NCBI RefSeq assembly: GCF_000308295.2
Contig: NZ_HG326653.1
Location: 1-64,000, forward strand
From: Afipia birgiae 34632
GTDB lineage: Bacteria; Pseudomonadota; Alphaproteobacteria; Rhizobiales; Xanthobacteraceae
Reading direction: 5' to 3'
Length of the DNA: 64,000 bases
Positions 1-8,992 of this stretch are shown piece after piece. Position 1 is the stretch's first letter. Every line of letters begins with the position of its first letter. A program made the position numbers and the translations under genes. The notes below the pieces were generated by a model. It was not told the origin of the DNA and did not search any database. It saw nothing but the letters and a program-made list of their open reading frames with translations.

Positions 1-206
1 TATTAGATTAGGTGGTCCCGACATTGCTGATCGTTGGATATCCACCTCCGACTATCGCGGCACGCGGTGTTGCGCGAGCCCACGGGGCTTCCAACAACCA
101 GCGAGGCCGCGCGAAATTCTTGACTGCGTGAGCCGCTGCTCCAAAGGAACAGGAGAGCCGTCCCGGCGCAGACGGCTCGTGCAGCACGGAAATGGACCGA
201 CATCAT
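1..206 (-). pseudogene. Frameshifted PCu(A)C-type periplasmic copper chaperone remnant
   Basis: The open frame starts at 206, overlapping the end of the DUF411 gene, and encodes a signal-peptide-like start (about residues 1-28, ending SGSRSQ) followed by a low-complexity tail. Reading one base out of frame after ASLVVGSP gives SPWARATPRAAIVGGGYPT followed by ISNVGTT. That is the WARAT...GGYxTIxNxGT pattern of PCu(A)C copper chaperones. The shift falls in a run of four C near base 90. The shifted frame itself meets a stop at about 6-8, so the gene is broken at least twice or cut by rearrangement. Family role: delivering Cu(I) in the periplasm. A sequencing error in the C-run cannot be excluded. 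Confidence 0.5.
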
Positions 207-643
207 TCGACCGCATAGATTTTGGGTTGTGAGCTGTCTTTGAAGACCGCGTAAACCGTGAACGCTCCGCTCTTGCGTCCCGTCATCCCCGGGGAGCCCT
301 CAGGCATGCCCGGAAGTGTAATACCGGCGATTGCCGGCCGCTCCGAAAGCATCTTCCGCACGATGCTTATCGGGACATGCCCATCTACCACGTATCCCTC
401 GATGAACATCGTGTGGCAGCCTTGCAGATTATCAGGGACGCCTGCCTTGCGACTGATTTCACTCAGGTCGTTGGTCGCTTTGACGTCGACTATGAATCCA
501 TTTCGTCGAAGATACGCGGCGTAACCTTCGCAACAACTACATTGAGGATTTTTGTAGAGCACCGCACGCGGCGCGTCCGCCGCGCGAATCGGTGTCGCGG
601 CTAAGATTGAGATCAAACCGACACAGAACGTGCGCCGTTGCAT
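203..643 (-). CDS. DUF411 periplasmic metal-binding protein
   Basis: A protein of 146 residues starting at an ATG (643), with a signal peptide of about 21 residues (LISILAATPIRA). The mature part begins with the DUF411 signature YKNPQCSCCEGYAAYL, in which CxCC is a candidate metal or thioredoxin-like site, and continues with the conserved GCHTMFIEGYVVDGHVP and LPGMPEGSPGM segments. DUF411 proteins are regularly encoded beside multicopper oxidases and copper efflux systems and are thought to bind copper in the periplasm; the biochemical role is not settled. Here the gene follows the multicopper oxidase by 23 bases on the same strand, so the two are probably co-transcribed. Confidence 0.9.
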   Translation of the reverse strand: MQRRTFCVGLISILAATPIRAADAPRAVLYKNPQCSCCEGYAAYLRRNGFIVDVKATNDLSEISRKAGVPDNLQGCHTMFIEGYVVDGHVPISIVRKMLSERPAIAGITLPGMPEGSPGMTGRKSGAFTVYAVFKDSSQPKIYAVE

Positions 644-666
644 GGGATTCTCCTTTGCTAAACGCG

Positions 667-2097
667 CTACGCGACTCGCAGCAATGTCATCATCCCCGCG
701 ACTTGGTGATCAGTGACGTGGCAGTGGAACATCCAGTCACCAGGGTTGTCCGCGACGAAAGCCACATCGACAGTGTCGCGAGGCTCCAGAAGTACAGTAT
801 CCGCCCACTGACGGTATGGGACTGCCGCGCCATTTCGAGACAGAATACGAAAGCTGTGGCCGTGGAGATGCATCGGATGCCACCACGCGGTTTCGTTTTG
901 CAGCCTCAGAACGTATGGTTGTCCTCGCTGCAGCGTAAGTGAAGGCGGCATGCCCTCATGTCCATCACCCGTCATCGACGTTCCGTTGATGGCCCAAGTC
1001 GCCCCGTGGGACATCCCATGCATGCCGCCCATTCCGGCCATGTTGCCACCACCCATCATGCCACCCTGCAGCTTCAGGACATGTGTTTCGGCCCGGCCGA
1101 GGTCTGGTTCGGCGAGCGGATTGCGCGGCAAGGGAACAAGTGCGTTTGGACTCTTTCTGGGCGTATACTCGTCGCCGTAGGAGAGGACCGCGACGGCATA
1201 GCTCAGACCTTGGTAGAAATCGTCGATCACTTCGTACGCCCGCCCAGGTTCACCATTCAACTCGAGAAGAACGTCGGCTCGCATTGCAGGTCCCAGCAGA
1301 ACGCGACCGTTTTCCGGTTCGTGAGGTTCGCACGGTTGTCCATCCACCGCGATGATGATTGGCCTGTGCCCTTCAAAACGCAGGGCCATGATCCGAGCGA
1401 GAGCAGCGTTGATCAGGCGGAGCCGTAAGCGTTCTCCCGCTTGAACACGCTCTTTCGTGTGAAGGGCGCCATTGACGGTGACCGTGTTGCCCACCCGACC
1501 GGACATTGCAGCTTCCATTGCGTTGCCGAAGCCACCAACGAGTTGACCCTCCGACGTCAGCCGCCAATCGGAAATCACCCACGCAACGTCGCGCTCGATC
1601 CCGGGCGTTTCCGGCTCTTCGACAATCAGCGCACCGGCAAGACCTCGTCCGAGTTGTTGTAGCGTATTTGCATGGGGGTGGTACCAAAACGTGCCAGCGT
1701 CGGGCGGCGTAAATTCATAAGTGAATGTCTCGCCGGGTGCGATGGGCGCTTGAGTCAGCCCGGGCACTCCATCCATCGAAATCGGAAGCCGGATACCGTG
1801 CCAATGAACGGTCGTACCTTCGGCCAAGCGATTCTCCACCAAGATTCGCACCGGCACTCCCTGCCGGACTCGTATTTGCGGCCCGGGAATGGTCCCGTCG
1901 TACGCCCACACGTCTGTAGTAAAAGCGCGAGATCGGGTACCAAGGTCCCAAGTGGTCGGACGGACGAGTAATTTGAGAGTTCGTATATCAGGGGCGGCTT
2001 CGGCTAGCCTTGAACTGCTCGCCAGTAGAGCAAGACCTGCTCCCCTACGGAGAACATCCCGACGTGTAATCGATGGAGATGATTTCGAATACGCCAT
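667..2097 (-). CDS. Multicopper oxidase (CopA/CueO type), Tat-exported
   Basis: 476 residues from the ATG at 2097 (a GTG six bases upstream is possible). The N terminus carries a Tat signal, SITRRDVLRRGAGLALLA. All four copper-ligand blocks are present in order: HWHGIRL, WYHPHAN, HPMHLHGHSF and HCHVTDHQVAGMM, so the type 1, 2 and 3 copper sites should be intact. Between the second and third blocks is a Met/Gly-rich stretch (GGMMGGGNMAGMGGMHGM), as in CueO, where such Met-rich segments bind Cu(I). The expected role is oxidation of periplasmic Cu(I) to less toxic Cu(II). It lies next to DUF411 and downstream of the cus genes, in keeping with copper detoxification. Confidence 0.93.
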   Translation of the reverse strand: MAYSKSSPSITRRDVLRRGAGLALLASSSRLAEAAPDIRTLKLLVRPTTWDLGTRSRAFTTDVWAYDGTIPGPQIRVRQGVPVRILVENRLAEGTTVHWHGIRLPISMDGVPGLTQAPIAPGETFTYEFTPPDAGTFWYHPHANTLQQLGRGLAGALIVEEPETPGIERDVAWVISDWRLTSEGQLVGGFGNAMEAAMSGRVGNTVTVNGALHTKERVQAGERLRLRLINAALARIMALRFEGHRPIIIAVDGQPCEPHEPENGRVLLGPAMRADVLLELNGEPGRAYEVIDDFYQGLSYAVAVLSYGDEYTPRKSPNALVPLPRNPLAEPDLGRAETHVLKLQGGMMGGGNMAGMGGMHGMSHGATWAINGTSMTGDGHEGMPPSLTLQRGQPYVLRLQNETAWWHPMHLHGHSFRILSRNGAAVPYRQWADTVLLEPRDTVDVAFVADNPGDWMFHCHVTDHQVAGMMTLLRVA

Positions 2098-2112
2098 TCC
2101 CACTCACTCGTC

Positions 2113-2547
2113 CTAAGCTCTGAGCGCGAGATCGGTGAGTCCGCGCTCGCACTCTTTTGTCAGTTCAAGATTGGACCATACGATCTCACCATCAGAGTCG
2201 ACGATAAATCCGCTCCGAAAGTCCTGAACTTCCCGCAGCGCACATGCGCGCAGGATCGCCGCTTGGTTCGTGGGATGACACTCGCTTTGAAGCAGAACGC
2301 CGCAAATGCCTTCCGGCCGATACCAGTCAACGTCATCTGAATAGACCAGAGTCACAGGACCAAACTCATCACGTTGCCTCCAAATGCGTGCAAGTTCTCT
2401 ACACGCTAGTTCGGTCGTCCTTGGGATCGGGTTACGTCCGCTCTCCCAATGTTGGATGGTGCCACGGCTCACACCGAGTAATCCCGCAGCACCAAATTGC
2501 GATACTCGCAAAAGCCTGCGCCATTTCTTTAAATCCCAAGAGTCCAT
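2113..2547 (-). CDS. XRE-type helix-turn-helix protein
   Basis: 144 residues from the ATG at 2547. Residues about 5-55 form an HTH of the lambda-repressor type (WRRLLRVSQFGAAGLLGVSR followed by GTIQHWESGRNPIP). The remainder, about residues 60-144, has no domain I recognise; it contains WYRPEGICGVL and a segment FIVDSDGEIVWSNLEL that could be a small ligand-binding fold. It sits between the multicopper oxidase (16 bases downstream) and cusF on the same strand, so it may be a local regulator. The upstream frame can be extended to about 2607, but the ATG at 2547 places the HTH at the usual distance from the N terminus. Confidence 0.75.
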   Translation of the reverse strand: MDSWDLKKWRRLLRVSQFGAAGLLGVSRGTIQHWESGRNPIPRTTELACRELARIWRQRDEFGPVTLVYSDDVDWYRPEGICGVLLQSECHPTNQAAILRACALREVQDFRSGFIVDSDGEIVWSNLELTKECERGLTDLALRA

Positions 2548-2694
2548 CACCGGCCCGTTGCGGCGGGACTGGCCGATAAAGAGGCCGGCTTTGCTATGCG
2601 TTAGCATGAGGCCTACAGGTACGCTTTGGTCCCGGCAGGCGGTGCATCTCCGTCAGGATTGGGGAGCTTGCACCACCTGGGCCGGAAGCCGCTG

Positions 2695-3078
2695 TTATTG
2701 CCCGGGACTGACCGATTGGACCGTGTAGTTGTTGCCCGATCCCGTCACCGTAAACCGGACCTTGTCCCCGACCTTCACCTTCGAAAGATCGACTGAAGCC
2801 GCCGTCGGAAACTCCATCTTCATTGCCGGCCAATTGACTGCGGCGATCGGAGCATGATCGAGCGTGATTTTCTTGCCAGCCGCATTAAGTGCGGTGACGG
2901 TGCCGGTGCTCGATGCGGTCTTTTGCTCAGCCTTTTGGTCAGTCTTTCCCATGCCTGGCATGCTGTTCATCGATTGCGCCTGCGCATGGCCGATCGAGCC
3001 AACAAACCCGATAAGCCCGGCAAGCAGCGCCGCGGCAACGAAAGAGCGCTGGGGTTTGAGAGAACTACGGGACAACAT
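2695..3078 (-). CDS. cusF: CusF-like periplasmic copper-binding protein
   Basis: 127 residues from the ATG at 3078, which is preceded by a good AGGAG ribosome site. A signal peptide covers about residues 1-35 (AALLAGLIGFVGSIGHAQAQ). The mature protein shows the CusF_Ec fold pattern: GTVTALNAAGKKITLDHAPI, AVNWPAMKMEFPTA and VKVGDKVRFTVTGSGNNYTV. The NWPAMKMEF segment supplies the Met/Trp residues that cap Cu(I) in CusF. The family shuttles Cu(I) or Ag(I) to the CusBA efflux pump. The gene lies 126 bases downstream of cusA, in operon order. Confidence 0.9.
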   Translation of the reverse strand: MLSRSSLKPQRSFVAAALLAGLIGFVGSIGHAQAQSMNSMPGMGKTDQKAEQKTASSTGTVTALNAAGKKITLDHAPIAAVNWPAMKMEFPTAASVDLSKVKVGDKVRFTVTGSGNNYTVQSVSPGQ

Positions 3079-3203
3079 GGATCTCTTCTCCTGTGATTGC
3101 AGGACGAGAGACGATGACCTCACGCTGACCTCGCCTGCAATTTGGTCAGCTGAGGGATAGGTCCCTGCACGGCTCCGCGCCGTTGGGTATTCAAAACACG
3201 ACT

Positions 3204-6200
3204 TCACTTCGCCACCTCGGGGGCTATGTGCCGAGCAGTCTGTGGGGGCCCAGAAACAGTGCTGTGATCCGGTTCTGAATGCGATGTCGGCAACCGGTAG
3301 CCTTTGATGATCGCATAGATTGCGGGGATGACCACGAGCGTCAGTATCGTGGACGAGATCATTCCACCGATCATCGGCACTGCAATCCGCTGCATAACTT
3401 CGGAGCCGGCCCCACTACTCCACAAGATCGGCACCAGACCAGCCATGATGGCAACCACGGTCATCATCTTCGGCCGAACTCTGTCCACCGCTCCCAGCAT
3501 AATGGCTTGATAGAGATCGTTTCTTGTAAATGGACGTCCGGCAGCCGCGCATTCAGCTTTCAGCTCATCAAGCGCCTGTTCGAGATAGATCAGCATCACA
3601 ACGCCTGTCTCGGCCGCCACGCCAGCAAGCGCTATGAAGCCGACCGCCACTGCCACGCTCATGTTGAAGCCCAGCCACCACATCAGCCAAACTCCGCCGA
3701 CAAGTGAAAATGGCAACGAAAGCATCACGATGAGTGTTTCAGCAAGCTTGCGGAAGTTGAGATAGAGCAGCAGGAAGATGATGAGCAGGGTGATCGGCAC
3801 GACGATTTTCAGACGAGCCTCCGCTCTCTCCATGTATTCGAACTGGCCGCTCCAGGAAACGTAATATCCGGGTGGGAATTTGACCTCCTTTGCCACGGCC
3901 TCGCGCGCATCTGCGACGTATCCGCCAAGATCGCGACCGGTGATGTCGACAAAAATGTAAACCGCAAGCTGGCCGTTTTCAGTCCGAATTGACGTGGCAC
4001 CGCGCGTGAGTTTAACGCTGGCTACCTCACCGAGCGGCACGCTTCCGCCAGAGGCCAACGGAACCTGCACATCGGTCGCAATGGCCTGCGGGCTCGATCG
4101 AAGCTCGCGTGGGTAACGTACATTAACCGTGTATCGCTCGCGACCTTCGACAGTAGTCGTTACGGCCTCGCCGCCGAGCGCGGTCGATATCACGTTTTGC
4201 AGGTCCGCAACCATCAGGCCGTAGCGCCCGAGCGCGATGCGATCGGGAACCACTTCCAAGTAATAGCCCCCGATCACGCGTTCGGCGTAAGCACTTGAAG
4301 TGCCGGCCACGTTTCTAACAACGGCTTCAACCTGTCGCGCTAACCTGTCCATTTCCGCCAGGTCGGTACCGTATACCTTGATTCCGACCGGCGTGCGGAT
4401 GCCGGTAGAGAGCATGTCGATCCGTGCCCGTATTGGCATGGTCCACGCATTCGATACGCCCGGAAATTGAAGCGCCTTGTCCATTTCTGCCCGCAAACTG
4501 TCGATCGTGACACCTGGCCTCCACTCCGACTTCGGCTTCAAGTTAATGATGGTCTCGAACATTTCAGTTGGGGCCGGATCGGTTGCTGTGTTTGCCCGTC
4601 CTGCTTTTCCGTAGACCGATGCAACCTCAGGGAATGCCTTGATGATCCGATCCTGCATTTGCAACAGTTCTGCAGCCTTGGTGACCGATATACCCGGTAG
4701 TGTCGTGGGCATATACATCAAGGTGCCTTCGTTCAGCGTCGGCATGAACTCGCTGCCGAGTTGACGCGCAGGCACGATCGAAATCGCTAGAGCCACCAGT
4801 GCGAGGAGGATCGTCACTCCCTTTGCTCGTAGAACGCCGCGAATGACAGGGCGATAGATCCAGATGAGAAAGCGGTTCACCGGGTTTTTATGTTCAGGAA
4901 TGATCCGGCCCCGGACGAAGATCACCATTAGAGCGGGGACCAACGTGATAGAAAGGAAGGCGGCCGCGCCCATGGCGAATGTTTTAGTAAACGCCAGGGG
5001 TCCAAATAGCCGACCTTCCTGCGACTCCAGCGTAAAGATCGGGAGGAAGGAGACGGTAATCACGAGCAGGCTGAAAAACAGCGCTGGGCCTACCTCAGCG
5101 GCCGCGTCGACGAGGATTCGTATTCGAGGCTTGCCGGGCTTTGCTCGTTCGAGATGCTTGTGGGCATTTTCGATCATGACGATCGCGGCATCGATCATCG
5201 CTCCGACAGCGATGGCAATACCGCCAAGGCTCATGATGTTCGAGCCGAGGCCGATGTATTTCATTCCTGCAAACGCAATCAAGATGCCAACGGGCAGCAT
5301 AAGGATGGCAACCAAGGCACTGCGCAAGTGAAGCAGAAATACGATGCACACCAGGGCGACGATAATGCTTTCCTCGATCAGGGTGGTCTTGAGAGTTTCA
5401 ATCGCCGCCTTAATTAACTCCGAACGATCATAAACAGGTACGATTTCAACGCCTTTTGGGAGGCTCGAGGCAATCTCCGACAGGCGCGCCTTTACATTGT
5501 CGATAACTGTGAGGGCGTTAGCTCCAAATCGCTGAAGCGCGATACCGCTCGCGACCTCTCCGTCGCCATTGAGTTCTGTAATGCCCCGGCGCTCGTCCGG
5601 CCCCAGTTCAACGCTTGCGATATCGCGCAGCCGAAGCGGCGTGCCCGCGCTGGTCTTTAGAACAATATTTTCAATGTCCTCAATGCTTCGCAGATAGCCT
5701 CTGCCGCGCACAACAAACTCAAATTCCGATAGCTCGACTGTCCGCCCGCCGACGTCGATGTTGCTGGCGCGAATAGCGTCCCGGAGCGTTTGAAGGGAAA
5801 TGCCCTGCGACCGGAGTCGTCGAGGATCGACCACAACATTGTATTGCTTGACGAACCCACCGACGCTAGCCACCTCCGCCACGCCTTCGGCCTTCGAAAT
5901 GCCATAGCGGATCGTCCAGTCCTGCAGGGAACGCAGTTCGGCCAGGTTCATATCTTTGGCGAGGATGGCGTATTGATAGACCCAACCGACGCCGGTGGCG
6001 TCCGGCCCTAGACTAGGTGTTACGCCGGCCGGGAGCCTGCGCGTTGCTGCGTTCAAGTACTCCAGCACGCGACTCCTCGCCCAATAGGGGTCGGTGCCAT
6101 CTTCGAAAATCACATAGACGAAGGACACGCCAAAGAACGAGAACCCCCGCACGACCTTTGACTTCGGCACGGTCAGCATGGCGGTCGTCAGCGGATAGGT

Positions 6201-6395
6201 CACTTGATCTTCTATGACCTGCGGCGCTTGTCCGGGGTATTCCGTGTAGACGATCACCTGAACGTCGGAGAGATCCGGAATAGCGTCCAGTGGCAGAGTG
6301 CGAATTGCATACACGCCCGCCGCTACGGCAAAGACGGTACCGACGAAAACGAGCAGCAGATTATGCGCCGACCAGGCGATCAGCCGGGCGATCAT
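3204..6395 (-). CDS. cusA: Heavy-metal RND efflux pump (CusA/CzcA family)
   Basis: 1063 residues, the full length for an HME-type RND permease of the inner membrane. The start MIARLIAWSAHNLLLVFV is typical of the family. The first transmembrane helix is followed by the periplasmic loop TLPLDAIPDLSDVQVIVYTEYPGQAP, a CusA/CzcA hallmark, and the second repeat has SEFMPTLNEGTLMYMPTTLPG. The helices include GGIAIAVGAMIDAAIVMIENAHKH, with the acidic residues expected in the proton relay. The start overlaps the end of cusB by 4 bases. It exports Cu(I)/Ag(I) by proton antiport; specificity for copper is inferred from the neighbours (CusF, multicopper oxidase, CopA). No cusC/tolC-type outer-membrane gene is in the window. 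Confidence 0.95.
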   Translation of the reverse strand: MIARLIAWSAHNLLLVFVGTVFAVAAGVYAIRTLPLDAIPDLSDVQVIVYTEYPGQAPQVIEDQVTYPLTTAMLTVPKSKVVRGFSFFGVSFVYVIFEDGTDPYWARSRVLEYLNAATRRLPAGVTPSLGPDATGVGWVYQYAILAKDMNLAELRSLQDWTIRYGISKAEGVAEVASVGGFVKQYNVVVDPRRLRSQGISLQTLRDAIRASNIDVGGRTVELSEFEFVVRGRGYLRSIEDIENIVLKTSAGTPLRLRDIASVELGPDERRGITELNGDGEVASGIALQRFGANALTVIDNVKARLSEIASSLPKGVEIVPVYDRSELIKAAIETLKTTLIEESIIVALVCIVFLLHLRSALVAILMLPVGILIAFAGMKYIGLGSNIMSLGGIAIAVGAMIDAAIVMIENAHKHLERAKPGKPRIRILVDAAAEVGPALFFSLLVITVSFLPIFTLESQEGRLFGPLAFTKTFAMGAAAFLSITLVPALMVIFVRGRIIPEHKNPVNRFLIWIYRPVIRGVLRAKGVTILLALVALAISIVPARQLGSEFMPTLNEGTLMYMPTTLPGISVTKAAELLQMQDRIIKAFPEVASVYGKAGRANTATDPAPTEMFETIINLKPKSEWRPGVTIDSLRAEMDKALQFPGVSNAWTMPIRARIDMLSTGIRTPVGIKVYGTDLAEMDRLARQVEAVVRNVAGTSSAYAERVIGGYYLEVVPDRIALGRYGLMVADLQNVISTALGGEAVTTTVEGRERYTVNVRYPRELRSSPQAIATDVQVPLASGGSVPLGEVASVKLTRGATSIRTENGQLAVYIFVDITGRDLGGYVADAREAVAKEVKFPPGYYVSWSGQFEYMERAEARLKIVVPITLLIIFLLLYLNFRKLAETLIVMLSLPFSLVGGVWLMWWLGFNMSVAVAVGFIALAGVAAETGVVMLIYLEQALDELKAECAAAGRPFTRNDLYQAIMLGAVDRVRPKMMTVVAIMAGLVPILWSSGAGSEVMQRIAVPMIGGMISSTILTLVVIPAIYAIIKGYRLPTSHSEPDHSTVSGPPQTARHIAPEVAK

Positions 6396-7861
6396 TTGGG
6401 CGCATCTCCCGAAGACAACCCGCTTAATGCCGCCTTGAGATTGCTTTCCGCATCAATCAGGAAATTGGCCGCGGTGACGACCCGCTCGGTCTCGGATACG
6501 CCCTCTCGAATCTCCGCAAATCCGTTGCCGCGGATTCCGACCTTCACCGGCCGGGGCTCAAACCGTCCTTCCCCCTTGTCGATGATAACGACTTGGCGTG
6601 TGCCACTATCGATCACCGCGCTCTCGGGCACAGCTAAGACTGCGGCGCCACCACCCGTCGTGAGCTCCATGTCTGCATACATGTCCGGTCGCAGGAGGCC
6701 GTCAGGGTTCGCGAGCTCGACACGTAGACGCGCCGTGCGTGTTTCGGTGTTGATGCGTGGATAGATACGGGAGACTTTTCCTGTGAACACACGATCGGGA
6801 TAGCCACGAACCCGGACAGCGGCTGATTGTCCTTCTGCGACCAGAGCGAGTTCTCGCTCAGGGACGTCCGCCAGCGCCCAGACCACCGAGTGATCTGCAA
6901 TGCGAAACAACACCTGACCGGCGGGAGCTTTCATACCGGGGACGGCGTCGCGCTCCAAAACCAGGCCATTGCTTGGAGCAGACCACGTAATCGAAAGAGG
7001 TACTTTTCTGGTGCGCTCGATTTCGGCAATCACGTCGGCCGGTACATTGAGATTTTCGAGGCGTCGACGAGACCCTTCGAAGTCAGGGGCCGCCACAAGC
7101 TGTGCGCCGGCGGCAACAATGTCCGGCGAATAAAGCTGAAGAAGTGGCTGACCCGTTCGCACCATGTCGCCAGTGGTGACATTCTCCACGCGATCGATGA
7201 AGGCATCCGAGCGAGTGGCGACAACCGCGATGCGGCGTTCATCGAGTTGAATCGTGCCGGGCACTCGGAGAGTTCGGGTCAAGACCCGCCGTTCTACCGG
7301 TTCAGAGCGCACTCCGGTGCGTTGCAGCCGCCCAGGGGAAACCTTGACAGTGGAACTGTCCTGCTCCTCCCCCTCATAAACGGGCAGATAGTCCATCCCC
7401 ATGGAATCTTTTTTCGGGACGGGTGATGTGTCCGGCAATCCCATTGGATTGCGGTAATAGAGAATTCGCTTCTCCCCGGTCGCGGCAGCCGTTTGCGTCG
7501 CCGGCGGATCATCGAACGTCACGTCCTCGCTGGCGAGAACCGGCACAAATTCGCGACCATCCGCCGTTTTCTTGGGTTGCGCGGAGTAGGAAGGTTTTCC
7601 GTCGGGATCGCGGTAGTAAATCACGGAACCGGCGGGGGCACGGACAGCTTGACCCCCACCGAGCACAGCCGTTAGTTGCGAAGGCACCCATCCGGGGAAA
7701 GCCCCTTCGCTACGTCCTAATCGAAACCCGACCGCCAGGACACCGAGCATCAGGAAGGCAAAAAAGAGAATCAAAAAGATGCGTTTCAATGGCGATCTGC
7801 CCACGCTCGTGTGCCGTTTCTTAACACTTTCATAGGCATCGAGAGATGTTATCTGATCCAT
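6392..7861 (-). CDS. cusB: CusB-type periplasmic adaptor with two N-terminal metal-binding repeats
   Basis: 489 residues. A membrane anchor (IFLILFFAFLMLGVLAVGF) lies near residues 27-45. Two copies of a heavy-metal-binding motif follow: VIYYRDPDGKPSYSAQPKK and ILYYRNPMGLPDTSPVPKK, the second ending DSMGMDYLPVY. After them come the hairpin, barrel-sandwich and beta-barrel domains of an RND membrane-fusion protein (VSPGRLQRTGVRSEPV to the C terminus). It links the RND pump to an outer-membrane channel and takes copper from CusF. Four-base overlap with cusA and a one-base overlap with the preceding gene show tight operon packing. Confidence 0.93.
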   Translation of the reverse strand: MDQITSLDAYESVKKRHTSVGRSPLKRIFLILFFAFLMLGVLAVGFRLGRSEGAFPGWVPSQLTAVLGGGQAVRAPAGSVIYYRDPDGKPSYSAQPKKTADGREFVPVLASEDVTFDDPPATQTAAATGEKRILYYRNPMGLPDTSPVPKKDSMGMDYLPVYEGEEQDSSTVKVSPGRLQRTGVRSEPVERRVLTRTLRVPGTIQLDERRIAVVATRSDAFIDRVENVTTGDMVRTGQPLLQLYSPDIVAAGAQLVAAPDFEGSRRRLENLNVPADVIAEIERTRKVPLSITWSAPSNGLVLERDAVPGMKAPAGQVLFRIADHSVVWALADVPERELALVAEGQSAAVRVRGYPDRVFTGKVSRIYPRINTETRTARLRVELANPDGLLRPDMYADMELTTGGGAAVLAVPESAVIDSGTRQVVIIDKGEGRFEPRPVKVGIRGNGFAEIREGVSETERVVTAANFLIDAESNLKAALSGLSSGDAPK

Positions 7862-8262
7862 CAGTTCTTGGCCTTCAAAACGAGGCGGCTTTGAACGGTA
7901 TCCTTCTCTCCTTGGACCTTCGCTGCGAGAGAAAGGCGCCAGCTTCCCTCCATTCCCAAGGTAGTCCGATATCGGTAAATACCGGTCTCTTCCGATGGCA
8001 GCGCCTCTAGATCAGCCATCATGGTCGGCATGCCATCCGGGGCCATATCCAGTCGGGTAGCGAAGATAACAGCGTCGCCCACAGGCTTGCCGGTCGGCTT
8101 GTGCATCAGCCGCACGGAAATAATTGTGTCCTGCGCCAGCGGCAGCGCGTCTTGAACGAGTTGAAATTCATAGTCTTGGGGCGACGCGGAAACATTCTGG
8201 GCGGATATGACCGTCGCCAGAGCAACGGTCGCGCAGAACGACACTATGTGGGATTTCATCAT
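7861..8262 (-). CDS. FixH/YtkA-like exported protein, first gene of the cus operon
   Basis: 133 residues from the ATG at 8262. The N-terminal signal peptide is cleaved near NVSASPQ (about residue 25). The mature part (YEFQLVQDALPLAQDTIISV ... MHKPTGKPVGDAVIFATRLDMAPDGMP ... YRYRTTLGMEGSWRLSLAAKV) matches the immunoglobulin-like YtkA/FixH-type domain, often found fused to or beside CusB-type adaptors. It is exported and may help bind metal or assemble the pump. It is translationally coupled to cusB and is the first gene after a SigF-type promoter at 8326-8351. Confidence 0.8.
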   Translation of the reverse strand: MMKSHIVSFCATVALATVISAQNVSASPQDYEFQLVQDALPLAQDTIISVRLMHKPTGKPVGDAVIFATRLDMAPDGMPTMMADLEALPSEETGIYRYRTTLGMEGSWRLSLAAKVQGEKDTVQSRLVLKAKN

Positions 8263-8325
8263 TGCCAGGCTAGCCTCAAGATATCTACGGGCCGCCGAGG
8301 CAGCCGAGCTCTCACAATAGGGTAG

Positions 8326-8351
8326 TTCGTGTAGGGCGGCGGTCCGGTTAC
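8326..8351 (-). promoter_or_regulatory. SigF-type promoter of the cus operon
   Basis: On the minus strand GTAACC (8351-8346) is followed after exactly 16 bases by CGAA (8329-8326). The first start codon of the operon (8262) is about 60 bases downstream. The same two hexamer/tetramer elements at the same spacing occur three more times within 1.2 kb, including before the sigma factor gene. Confidence 0.8.
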
Positions 8352-8391
8352 AAGCCGCATTCAAAAAGGCTGCAGACCGGCTGCAGACGGG

Positions 8392-8640
8392 CTATCGTCG
8401 TCCCTTTCGGTCCTGGCGATCGGTGCTCTGCATCATCTTTTCACAGGCATCCATCATCTTGGTCATGCGGCCCATCATCGCGGACATGTCGCCGCCCATC
8501 ATCATTCCGTGATCCCCAGGCGCCGCCGGTTGGGCGGGTGCCGCAGGTTGTGCCGGTCGAGCGTCTTGGGCCAGCGCCATGGACGTTACTCCGCTGCCGA
8601 GCGTGGCGAATACGAGAGAGGCGGCAAGAAGTTTTCTCAT
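8392..8640 (-). CDS. Small exported Met-rich protein
   Basis: 82 residues from the ATG at 8640, preceded by a clear purine-rich ribosome site (AAGGAGAG). The signal peptide ends at about residue 24 (SMALAQDA). The rest is a Pro/Ala/Gln linker followed by a Met- and His-containing segment (DHGMMMGGDMSAMMGRMTKMMDACEKMM) that could coordinate Cu(I). I do not recognise a named family. It is 27 bases downstream of the 91-residue membrane protein gene and probably shares its SigF-type promoter. Confidence 0.75.
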   Translation of the reverse strand: MRKLLAASLVFATLGSGVTSMALAQDARPAQPAAPAQPAAPGDHGMMMGGDMSAMMGRMTKMMDACEKMMQSTDRQDRKGRR

Positions 8641-8666
8641 GTGAACTCTCCTTCTTTTTGAAGCGT

Positions 8667-8942
8667 TTATGGCTGGCTGTTGGGCTGCGAGGGCGGGCTC
8701 GAGTTATTCCCCTTGCCCATGGAACAAAGGTGCAGCGCGCACATCGCGAGACAAGGCAAGACGCCAAACAGGATCGGCAGGGCACCTGCCGCGACGAGCC
8801 AGTGCCAATTGAGCACGAGGCCCAGGACTATCAGCGCTGCGAGACCGACCCAGACGATGGGCTTTTGCCACCACAGCCGGAACGTCGAGGAACACGCGGC
8901 TCCATTGAACGCCGGACGCCTGGGCACCGGAAGTGTCGTCAT
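8667..8942 (-). CDS. Small two-helix membrane protein (DUF2933-like)
   Basis: 91 residues from the ATG at 8942. Two hydrophobic helices span about residues 23-66 (WWQKPIVWVGLAALIVLGLVL; HWLVAAGALPILFGVLPCLAMCALHLCSM). The second helix ends with Cys-Ala-Met-Cys-Ala-Leu-His-Leu-Cys-Ser-Met, a Cys/His/Met cluster at the membrane face that could bind metal. The short hydrophilic tail is Ser/Pro/Gln rich. The layout resembles DUF2933 proteins found in heavy-metal loci. It is the first gene downstream of the promoter at 8993-9018. Confidence 0.72.
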   Translation of the reverse strand: MTTLPVPRRPAFNGAACSSTFRLWWQKPIVWVGLAALIVLGLVLNWHWLVAAGALPILFGVLPCLAMCALHLCSMGKGNNSSPPSQPNSQP

Positions 8943-8992
8943 GTCAGTCCTCCTGCCACTGCCAAGGTTCCCGGCAGGGCCATAACGGTGAA

